Origin: Lentinula raphanica
Lineage: Eukaryota; Basidiomycota; Agaricomycetes; Agaricales; Omphalotaceae
Reading direction: 5' to 3'
NCBI GenBank assembly: GCA_027919835.1
Contig: JANVFP010000024.1
Span: 186,001 to 250,000 of the forward strand
Length of the DNA: 64,000 bases
Each line of letters opens with the position of its first letter. Position 1 is the first letter of the stretch. Below are positions 1 through 8,961 of the stretch, in pieces. Made by a program: the position numbers and the translations under genes. Below the pieces are notes generated by a model. The model worked only from the letters and a program-made list of their open reading frames with translations, made no database searches and was not told the DNA's origin.

Positions 1-1324
1 TCCGGTCCTCCGACCGATGTTTCCTCCGATTCCGAGGATTCTGAGTCAGATTCCAGACCTATACTCGGATCCAATGGAAGGTTACTTCCAGAAGAGAGAG
101 AAAGGCGCTGGAGAATGGCTCTTTGCTTCTACTGTGGTGGCATCAGGAAAAATGTACTGAGCCCTCAGCCACTAAAAGCTGCTTTCAGGCCCCCTAGAGC
201 CTTCCAAGGCTTTGGGGCCTCCAAAGCCTGCAAAGATACCCCCCAAATCCTAGGCACTTTCAGCCACCTGAAAGTCTTGGGGTATTCTTTGGGGTGCTTT
301 GAAGTGCTTTCAGGATCTTTGAGGGTCTTTGGGTGTCTTTGAGGATCTTTGAGTATCTTTGTAGTACTTTGAGTGTCTTTGTGGTGCTTTGAGATGCTTT
401 CAAAAGCAAATAATATGAATAAAAATCAATTTATTCCTTTTGTTTCCATTTTACATTACATTCTATTATATTTTATTTTATATTCTAGTATTATGTAATT
501 TTTAATTATTATATTACATAAGACTTATATAATTACAAGAATTTGTAATGTACTATCTAAATTACCAAATTATATAAGGAATCTAATCCATAAATGTCAT
601 ATATAAAGCCCTTCATTGAGATATGATAACATATATAACATGTAGATATGTAGTTAATATAGCTATATATGTGTTTTGACCAGGTGACAAACTTTTTGAT
701 TGTACATGGTTCATGGTGGCAGGCCAAATATGCCATTGAAATAAGATCTTGTCAAAGTTGTCAATTGGAGTTGTTAATGCATGTATCTTCTAGATTAAGA
801 AAGTTCTGCAATGCACTTATCTAATTCCCTATTTGAATGATGTTTTCTTCATTGAATTTAATATTAAAGAGTTGCTACAAAGCTTTGCAAAGACTCTCAA
901 AGACTCTCAAAGATCCTCAAAGATTCTCAAAGATCCTCAAAGCACTTCAAAGCACCACAAAGCAGTTTAGTGACCTGGATAACCTGGGCAGCCTAGGCCA
1001 TTGAGGCACTTTCAGAGTCTCTAGGAATTAGCCATTTCTTGAGGTGCTCTCAGATTAAAGTATATTTCTTTGAGGTTGCCTAAGAAATGCCCATTTTCCT
1101 CAGTGCTTTCTAGCTCTTCCAAGCATGTAGGCCCTTTAGAGAGCCTCAAAGATACTCACAGTTGCCTAGGCCTAGAGTGTTTTTCCTGATGTGGAGACCA
1201 TTTCCGAGCCAATTGTCCTAGGCTCCGGGGTCAAACCACTGACTCCTCGGATGAGGAGAGCTCCGAGCAATCAGATAACGAGGGCTCCGATGGAGATGTA
1301 GGAAATGACTCGGACTGGTATTAG
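1..1324 (+). pseudogene. Gag-like ORF with CCHC zinc knuckle, split by an inserted element
   Basis: The plus frame is open from the window edge (codon 1 at base 1) to 140 and resumes at 1192 until TAG at 1322-1324. The first part encodes an acidic Ser/Asp segment followed by a basic stretch ending LCFYCGG. The second part begins with GDHFRANCP. Read across the inserted element they form a C-X2-C-X4-H-X4-C zinc knuckle typical of retrotransposon Gag, which binds nucleic acid during packaging. A short tail very rich in Ser, Asp and Glu follows and ends in DSDWY. No protease, reverse transcriptase or integrase follows before the putative LTR at 2100. The 5' part lies outside the window. Seen: the frame and knuckle. 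Inferred: Gag identity, and origin from the same retroelement as the LTR downstream. Confidence 0.65.
141..1191. mobile_element. Non-autonomous inverted-repeat element, copy 1 (Plavaka-type termini)
   Basis: The element opens with CATCAGGAAAAATG and closes with the inverse, TTTTTCCTGATG. Inside the left end are runs of CTTTGAGGATCTTTGAG-like repeats and inside the right end their complements (CAAAGATCCTCAAAG), so about 150-250 bp near each end can fold back on the other. The centre is AT-rich and has no coding potential. A second copy (16537-17574) is highly similar along its whole length. The terminal 13 bases match the ends of the 9-kb Plavaka element at 3657-12670, which suggests it is moved by that transposase family. 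The flanks read TGG on both sides, so a 3-bp target duplication is possible but not certain. Confidence 0.8.
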
Positions 1325-2099
1325 ACTTGCTCCAAGGCATTTTCAGGCTAAGTTTTTGTGTTCTTTTTGTCTCCTGCTTGTGTTCTAGTTTGTTTTTATT
1401 GTTTCCGATGTTGCTCCGGTCCTACTCCGGTCCAACTCCGATTTTAGTCCGACTTTACTCCGATTTTATTGTCTGTTTAACCTCTGTTTGTTATGTCCTT
1501 TATTTCTTATATTTTTGTTCATTGAAGTCCGACCTTTTTCTGTTATTTTCCCCCTGTTCACTCATTGTTTGTTATATTTGTTCATTCTGTTGATTTGGGT
1601 CACTTATGTCCGATGGTTCCGAGATTTTTCTGTGCCACTTACCCTTTGTTTTCATCTTCTTCATATGCACTGCCCCTCTGTTAGAAATTCTTACATTATA
1701 GGCTTGATTATAGTTTCAACTCCCACTTCTGGTCCGTTGACCTTCGGTAGCTTGGAACAAATACTGATCGGCCCCTTCTGTTTGTTTTTCTTATGCCTTG
1801 GCTACTCCGACGGCTCCGATTTCGGAGTTTTCGGAACCTCTTGGATGGACTTCCATCACCTTTTGTGCATTCTTTGGAAGTGTACAGTTTTTGTTACTCA
1901 TTTTTGAGTAAAATCTTTGCAGTGGTATTTAGATTTTGGATTTCTATGTTTGCTCCTTCCTTCGGCACCTTCTTGGATCCTATCCCTCCGATACTCTGGA
2001 CCCAACTTTATTTTTTCTGTTCTACTTGTTTTGTTTTTGCCCTTACACACTCCGACTCACTTATAGGCTTTCGAGGGCTCAAGCCTAACAAGGAGATAC
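1325..2099 (+). other. T-rich non-coding stretch between Gag-like ORF and LTR
   Basis: Very T-rich plus strand with scattered CTCCGATTC and CTCCGAC motifs. Open frames here are hydrophobic translations of poly-pyrimidine DNA and resemble no protein family. It lies where pol would sit in a full-length LTR element, and no aspartic protease, RT or integrase motif is visible. It ends in a purine-rich stretch, AAGGAGATAC, directly before the LTR, which could serve as polypurine tract. Confidence 0.5.
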
Positions 2100-2991
2100 T
2101 GTTATATTCATACCTCCGACTCCGATCCGATTCCGATCCAGACCCCTCCCTAATCCCCTCACACTCATTTTATGTTTGTTATTTCTACTCCGATGGCTTT
2201 TATAGCTCCGATGGCTCCGATGGCTCCGACTCCGGAGCTTGTACTTAATGTTTGCTTGTTTATTAGTGTATAACTCCGATCCGATTTGGAGGCACAGCCA
2301 CAGTCCTTATTGTCTTTATGCCTATCACTCTTATTGTCTTTTATTTTACAATAAGTACATTCATTCTTTTGTTATGACTTTACAATAGTTATTGTTAATT
2401 TACTTAATGTTTGTTTGTTTATTAGTGTATAACTCCGATCCGATTTGGAGGCACAGCCACAGTCCTTATTGTCTTTATGCCTATCACTCTTATTGTCTTT
2501 TATTTTACAATAAGTACATTCATTCTTTTGTTATGACTTTACAATAGTTATTGTTAATTACTTGACAGCCTTGGAACTTGATTACTCCGAGACTGGTATA
2601 TAAGCCTTAGTAGTTTGTACTGTAGGCTTAACCTCGAAATCGACTTGGGTACGACCTAGTTACCTCTGGTACTAGTTTCAGTCCTATCTAGTACAACCTC
2701 TGCCTTCACGTCTAGTCCGTTCGACTCTCTGTTTAGTCCGACTCCGACTCCGACTCCGACTTTCCCACGGTCCGACGGTCCTACTGGATCCTTACATTTG
2801 TCACATACCCTCAGGGACACACAGCAAGTAGAAGGTGTTGGTCAATAACAGCACCAAGTCCCGCAACTATCCGTAGGGTCTTGTACACTTTCCTACCTGC
2901 TTGGGTACTTCCTAAGTCCGATCTCAGGACCTACTAGGTCCGACTCCAGAATCTCCGGACCCCTCCGACCCTATCTTGCACGACCCTAACA
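2100..2991 (+). repeat. Putative 3' LTR of a retroelement (892 bp)
   Basis: The segment starts TGTTATATTC just after a purine-rich tract and ends CCCTAACA, giving the perfect 5-bp terminal inverted repeat TGTTA/TAACA usual for LTRs. It contains a TATA-like TATATAAG at about 2598, consistent with an LTR promoter, and many CCGACTCC motifs. An internal 159-bp direct duplication (2242-2400 and 2401-2559) enlarges it. No second LTR lies in the window because the element's 5' half is upstream, so identity rests on termini, promoter-like content and position after a Gag-like ORF. Confidence 0.5.
2242..2559 (+). repeat. 159-bp direct tandem duplication inside the LTR
   Basis: Bases 2242-2400 and 2401-2559 are almost identical, differing at one or two positions such as TTTGCTTG versus TTTGTTTG. 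The high identity implies a recent duplication. Each copy contains the run TAACTCCGATCCGATTTGG. Confidence 0.9.
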
Positions 2992-3656
2992 CTGTCTCTC
3001 TCAAACTTCAGATTTAAAAAATGAATAACAAAATTGGTACTCCCTTTATGGTACTTTGGAAATTGGACCCTTTTGCTGAAGTATAGATTATTCAATGTGA
3101 TATGTACAAATTCCACTTAAATAAGTAGTTTTATGGTTGATGTGGATATACACCTTACCAATTCACACAAAATAGGAAACAACTGAGGTGTGAATACAGC
3201 CTACAGGGTGATGGGGAAGGTTATATCTTGAGATCCCAAAGATGATTTTGGATGTTCAGGGTGTAATCATATAGCCTGGAATCAGGTTTTCCTAATGAGG
3301 GTAGTATTGGGGAGGGCTGGGTCACTGACCCTTGACCTGACCTGACCCCAAGGGGGTTGAGTCTTGACCCAACCCAACCCAACCTGACCCCAGCTTTGGA
3401 GTTAGGATTAGGATTTTCCTTGACCCTGACCCCCTTGACAGCCCCAACCCAACCCTAGGGTCTCTAGGCTGACCCGACATGATCCTCCCCAACCCTAAAT
3501 AAGGGGATGGTCCAGGATCATAGGTATAGATGAGGATGGATGTCAAGATGATATGGATGCCTCATCACACAGTACACTTGGCCTGGGTAAAAAATTGTCA
3601 CATACAGGTGTCTCACATCAGGGTAGAACAAAGGGGAAATTGCAAGTAAACCTCAA
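2992..3656. other. Non-coding interval with TGACCC/CCCAACC low-complexity patch
   Basis: No gene is recognisable. From about 3310 to 3505 the plus strand is built of degenerate TTGACC, TGACCC and CCCAACC repeats (and complements), which makes the reverse-strand open frame here an artefact of low complexity. The stretch ends at the left terminus of the Plavaka element. Confidence 0.6.
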
Positions 3657-3676
3657 CATCAGGAAAAACCCGAATG
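3657..3676 (+). repeat. Left terminal inverted repeat of the Plavaka element
   Basis: CATCAGGAAAAACCCGAATG, matched in inverse orientation at 12652-12670 over 19 bases. The first 12 bases are shared with the small elements at 141, 14156 and 16537 and the remnant at 16106. Confidence 0.85.
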
Positions 3677-5190
3677 TTGAATTATGCAAAAGTCTGAGTT
3701 ATTCAGGTAGAATCTGACAGAATTAGACAAAATAATGCACATTTTACAATTTGACAAAATATGTCAAAATGTGACGACCCCCTGGTAGATTCATACAATG
3801 TAGGGCATTATAGGACATTATGCGGTTGAAGTTTGACATCTTCAGGCAAACGTATAACACAAATCTCATACAAATTTGGTGCAGGTAGTATACACAATAT
3901 GATTTTTCACAACATTGTGTAGTGACAATACATTGGACATATATGATATATTCATTCTTACAGTGATCTGAGGCAACAATGAAACAGCTACGGTAGTATG
4001 GCATTCTCTACTCCTCCATGCCATCAAAGTCAATCTCAGGGAGTTTCGAAGCCTCGGCTGAACCCCCATTAGACGTGTTCGATCCCCTGAGAGATATATC
4101 AGACTTAGAGTAAAATAACAGGTGATATAGATAGTAGAAACATATGAGCAAGCTTCGCGATATAGCCGCGCCATGAGCGTATGATACTTTGCTTTTCCGG
4201 AACCATCTGGCTTCAAGATTTTTGATCGGAGAAACATGATGTGCAGTTCATACTCCTCATTGAATTCGGACGACACGAAATCTTGATTTTTCCGTTGGTC
4301 TTTTCCTTTGTCCCACTCTCAAAGAGCTGCAAAAACCTAGTAGAATATGAGTGAATCACTGAGATTGAGAAACGTAGGGTGACTAACTGCTACGGAAACA
4401 AGCCCCAATAATGCTTGGGGGATTTCCTTGGAATCATCGTGTTCACTTGAAGATGTGAATGTGTCTTCAAAACAACGGCCAAGTGCTTTCTTGCCTGAGA
4501 AGAAGAATTTGTTTAGGACCGCGGCAATTCCAGGGTGGAGATACGGCTCGTTGGTACGAGCACTAGTCGCGTCAATGAGCTAAGAAGCTGCGATGAGAGA
4601 CAACCAGATAGTACAAAGAATGTGTGACGCACCTTTGGCCGAGGAAAAATGTAGTTCAGCTTAAGAAAAAGATCTCCCACAAACTTTTTTCGTTGATCAT
4701 TCTCAGTTGGGACCAGATGCAAGCTGTATAGGGAAGGCACAAGCTCTTGAGCGACTTCCTTGACTTTACCGCGCATATGCCTGACCCGGCCAGTAACCTA
4801 AAAATGTCATATGTCAGTGATAACAGAAACACAAGTAGGTTTCGTACATAGGTTATTAGGTGCTTAGCATAATCCCTGTCACGTTGGAGACGATCAACTA
4901 TTGCGTATTGTTCATGTTTCTGGGCGGCAGAGATAATACTGTTCTTGGAATCCGCGAATTGTTTGTCACTGGATGCGAATGCGTTCTGAAAGATTGCAAG
5001 ACCTGAAGCAAAAAGGATCGCCTCTTGTAGAACATCTTTGATGCACTGCTGCTGGGCTGTGATGGAGATCGTCCGCTGTTGTTTAGGGTACACGAGGTGT
5101 GTGGACTCCGGCCAGTTACAGTTCTGTAAAACTATCAAGCTAAATTGCAGACAGAGAGACGAACATACATACTGGATCATCCACAACTGT

Positions 5191-5197
5191 CGAGGGT
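5191..5197 (+). repeat. Target-site duplication of foldback element, left copy
   Basis: CGAGGGT immediately before the CACTTTAGGCAACC terminus. The same 7 bases follow the right terminus at 7557-7563. Confidence 0.85.
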
Positions 5198-5291
5198 CAC
5201 TTTAGGCAACCACCAAAAGGTATCATATTAGATAGGACAAGACCTGAAAATCCCCTATCTAACATGCTGAAAATCCCTGGGAATTCCCCAA

Positions 5292-5580
5292 TGGGATGTC
5301 CCACTCAACTGGGATGTCCCAGGTGGGATGTCCCTATGGCCTGGGAAGTCCCATGTGGGATGTCCCTATGACTTGGGATGTCCCAGGTGGGATGTCCCTA
5401 TGGCCTAGGAGGTCCCATGTGGGATGTCCCTATGACTTGGGAGGTCCCAGGTGGGATGTCCCTATGGCCTGGGAGGTCCCAGGTGGGATGTCCCTATGGC
5501 CTGGGAGGTCCCAGGTGGGATGTCCCCATGGCCTGGGATGTCCCATGTGGGATATCCCTATGGCCTGGGATGTCTTGTTC
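5292..5580 (+). repeat. 32-bp tandem array, left arm of foldback element
   Basis: About nine units of 32 bp built from GTGGGATGTCCCTATGGCCT and GGGAGGTCCCAG. GTGGG starts recur at 5323, 5355 and 5387, giving the period. Each unit carries short dyads (GGGATGTCCC, CTGGGAGGTCCCAG), so single strands can form many small hairpins as well as pairing with the other arm. Confidence 0.85.
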
Positions 5581-7159
5581 CTCATGTCTGGGATATCCCT
5601 TCACCTGGTATGTCTCTTTAGCTGGCATATCTCTCTGACCTGTTCATGTACTCAATGCTGATTACATAACCTATTAATCTTGAATGAAAAACTTAGAACT
5701 GTGGCATAGTGTGTTATACTCAATATACACAACTATCTCTAGGTACACACTCAATACACTCAATATACTCATTATATTTAATAATGAAAGAATTTGGAAC
5801 AGTTATCACTGTGTGATATAATTAACACACTCAACATCCATCATAGGTAAAACACTTGCACAAAAGATACATTGATACACTCAATGTACAGAGAACAGGC
5901 AGAAATTCAGAGCAGTGTTATCACTCATGACATTCATTGCACACAGTACTTCATAAGTAAGTATGGTTGGAACATTGTTATACCATGATACACATATAAC
6001 AACGAGTTTTGGGCGCTTATGGGCGCTTATTTTGCGTTTTTTGACTTGAAATGCATGAATACCACACTCAATAATTTTTGTGTGGGCTTTATATTGTGTC
6101 AGGCTGTTGTCTATATCATACTCCCTTAGACACAATTCAGAGAACTCAAAAATACAGCCTGTGGGGCAGGCTATATCATGATCTTTTGTGATTTAACAGT
6201 GCATTGTTCAAATCACAATGCATACACCCATGTTATAAAGTCAAACCACTACTGGGTCATCAAAAGATTCATTCTACAGCCTATCCTATGCTTACTCTGT
6301 GTCATACAGCTGAGAGACTCACAATTGGAGTCATTGAATATGACATCTGTAGTTGCATGCAAGTCTACATATCACTAGTATACATGAAACATGTAGATGT
6401 ATCTAAGAGAGTCCAATGGTCATTGTGAGTATCTGGATCATGTAAAAACACTGTCAGTAAGCTGTAGGAGTGCTCTCCCCATGAGACAGCTTCAATGTCC
6501 CTGCATTACATGGATATATGCATTGTCATTTTCATAAAACACTGCTAAAGTATAAAAGATCATGATATATCCTGCCCTACAGGCTATATTTTGAGTTCTC
6601 CGAATTGTGTCTAAGGGAGTATGATATAGACAACAGCCTGACACAATATAAAGCCCACACAAAAATTATTGAGTGTGGTATTCATGCATTTCAAGTCAAA
6701 AAACGCAAAATAAGCGCCCATAAGCGCCCAAAACTCGTTGTTATATGTGTATCATGGTATAACAATGTTCCAACCATACTTACTTATGAAGTACTGTGTG
6801 CAATGAATGTCATGAGTGATAACACTGCTCTGAATTTCTGCCTGTTCTCTGTACATTGAGTGTATCAATGTATCTTTTGTGCAAGTGTTTTACCTATGAT
6901 GGATGTTGAGTGTGTTAATTATATCACACAGTGATAACTGTTCCAAATTCTTTCATTATTAAATATAATGAGTATATTGAGTGTATTGAGTGTGTACCTA
7001 GAGATAGTTGTGTATATTGAGTATAACACACTATGCCACAGTTCTAAGTTTTTCATTCAAGATTAATAGGTTATGTAATCAGCATTGAGTACATGAACAG
7101 GTCAGAGAGATATGCCAGCTAAAGAGACATACCAGGTGAAGGGATATCCCAGACATGAG

Positions 7160-7455
7160 GAACAAGACATCCCAGGCCATAGGGATATCCCACATGGGAC
7201 ATCCCACCTGGGACCTCCCAGGCCATAGGGACATCCCACCTGGGACCTCCCAGGCCATAGGGACATCCCACCTGGGACCTCCCAAGTCATAGGGACATCC
7301 CACCTGGGACCTCCCAAGTCATAGGGACATCCCACATGGGACCTCCCAGGCCATAGGGACATCCCACCTGGGACATCCCAAGTCATAGGGACATCCCACA
7401 TGGGACTTCCCAGGCCATAGGGACATCCCACCTGGGACATCCCAGTTGAGTGGGA
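7160..7455 (-). repeat. 32-bp tandem array, right arm of foldback element
   Basis: Inverted counterpart of the array in the left arm, built from GGGACATCCCACCTGGGACC units. Unit order and count differ slightly from the left arm, as expected if arrays expand or contract independently after the palindrome formed. Confidence 0.85.
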
Positions 7456-7556
7456 CATCCCATTGGGGAATTCCCAGGGATTTTCAGCATGTTAGATAGG
7501 GGATTTTCAGGTCTTGTCCTATCTAATATGATACCTTTTGGTGGTTGCCTAAAGTG

Positions 7557-7563
7557 CGAGGGT
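7557..7563 (+). repeat. Target-site duplication of foldback element, right copy
   Basis: CGAGGGT directly after the GGTTGCCTAAAGTG terminus, identical to 5191-5197. Confidence 0.85.
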
Positions 7564-8961
7564 TTTGTTTTCAAACCTGTCTTTTCAACATTTGTAGCAG
7601 TAGCAATTTGAGGACGCTGAAGAATGGTTAGATCATTTGTTGTGACAGAATTAAAAATTGAGCCTCAACCTCAGCTTCGTATTTCACATTGCATGAGGAT
7701 GCCTGAGACGGAGAGTTGTTATTAGAGATATCACTGTGAAAATTCATGACATACCTTTTGTGCTTGACGACCAGTCTTGGTCTTTGCCGCTGGTACTGCA
7801 GTGGGCTTTACGTTGTCAAAGTCATCTTCGAAGTCGGATGAGAGCATGCTTATATCAATGTTACTAGAGATCTCAGATATAGAATTGTCATCAGGAATTC
7901 GAGCAGAATCAAAGGTATCGAAGGTATCGAATCGGCCAGGTAGAATGCAGTTGTCGTCGTCCAAGAAGAAATTTGCAGAGGCTGGGCAGTGGGAAGGATC
8001 AACAAACATTCAACAATGACATGTGATCTGACCTCGGGTATTTCGCTTTTTGGCTCCAACCACCTTGACCTGCTGTACATTCTCTGTGAAAGAAAGCTCA
8101 TTATTGGAGATTCGAACATACCTCGGCATCCAATTCCAAGTCTCCTATATCTTCATCTTCATCTTCTTCATCCTCATCACTGTTTTCCTTGAAGCTATCA
8201 TCGTCATCAACACCAAGTTCATCATTCTCAGCGTCTTCTTGCTCTGTGCTTGGTTTCTCTGCCAGCTTCTGAGGTTTTGCTTTATATACTGAACACAATT
8301 TCATTCAGATCTATTCAAGAAATCAAACAGGACATACCTTGTTGGACCTTTTGATTGCTCTCTTGTACAATCTGTGAACTTCCTGCACGTAGCTCATCAG
8401 GTCAGGACTCACGCTATATGTCACAAAATGCTGCATGATTTACGAACCTCCTAGACCTCAAGCCTTCTTTTGAGTTGTCGATCCACTGTTGGTGGAGTCA
8501 GAACTACGCTTGACAGCAGTAGTTTCTCGACGCGTGGAGTCGTTCAACCATACTAAAATATGGTCAGCATTTTCATTGCCAGTGTATTTCTACTGACCTT
8601 TGTTCTTCATCGCCGCAGTTTTTTTTTCACGCTGTGGTCCTGTGAATCTCCACGTCAGATTATAGTGCAGCTCTATCAGAGTCTGAACATACGGCCTTCA
8701 CCCATGCTAGGTGCAGCTTTTTCACTGGGTATATTTGCAGCAGGTGCTTTATGAGGCTTGAGGAGACCTTTGAGGGTGTCAGCTGAGCTGGGAGACATGG
8801 TTGTTCAAGTTCAACCAATGAAACGTGATGCAACCAAAAAGAAGATTTTACTCGAGTGAGCCCCAAAGTCCTTACTTTGATCGCATAAGCTGACAGCTTC
8901 GTCGTCTTGACAGGTTGGGATGGGTTTACTAGGGTTTACTTTATTGTCTTTGTTCACTACT

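Larger units (their letters stand above)
5198..7556. mobile_element. Long-palindrome foldback element (2.36 kb)
   Basis: Two arms of about 1 kb (5198-6187 and 6553-7556) are near-perfect inverted copies around a loop of about 365 bp. The two arms even encode the same meaningless 84-residue frame on opposite strands (5881-6135 minus, 6605-6859 plus). The ends are CACTTTAGGCAACC and GGTTGCCTAAAGTG. A 7-bp direct repeat, CGAGGGT, flanks it. Each arm holds an array of 32-bp tandem units. No transposase is encoded, so it must be non-autonomous. It sits in an exon of the DUF6532-like gene, inside the Plavaka element. The superfamily is not recognised. An 8-bp duplication would have suggested hAT, but I see 7. 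Confidence 0.85.
4100..8786 (-). pseudogene. DUF6532-like cargo gene, interrupted and decayed
   Basis: Minus-strand exons run from an ATG at 8786 (MSPSSADTL) through basic and very acidic disordered segments (Asp/Glu-rich around 8130-8240) to about 7564, then resume at 5190 and continue to about 4140. The C-terminal exons carry features I associate with fungal DUF6532: AQQQCIKDVLQEAI, NYIFPRPK, LHPGIAAVLNKFFFSGKKAL, then EYELHIMFL and KYHTLMARLYREA. The foldback element at 5198-7556 splits an exon. Removing it with one copy of the 7-bp repeat restores the frame (KTKPSTVVDDP). Two further in-frame TGA codons are seen, at 4321-4319 just before EWDKG and, less certainly because exon boundaries are inferred, at 8460-8458. 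The function of DUF6532 is unknown. Both exon ends are approximate. Confidence 0.6.

Noticed and set aside
115..342. 75-codon plus frame starting MALCFYCGG
   Set aside because: Only its first residues belong to the Gag-like frame. The rest reads into the inserted element.
1327..2248. Overlapping hydrophobic open frames resembling membrane proteins
   Set aside because: They are translations of a T-rich non-coding stretch with no family features, overlapping each other in different frames.
3322..3546. Gly/Pro-rich minus-strand frame
   Set aside because: Translation of TGACCC/CCCAACC low-complexity DNA.
5881..6859. Two identical 84-residue frames on opposite strands
   Set aside because: Explained by the palindrome. 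No family, and no reason to think that either is expressed.
5296..7458. Met/Trp/Gly repeat proteins in the foldback element
   Set aside because: They are translations of the 32-bp tandem array in both arms and occur on both strands by symmetry.
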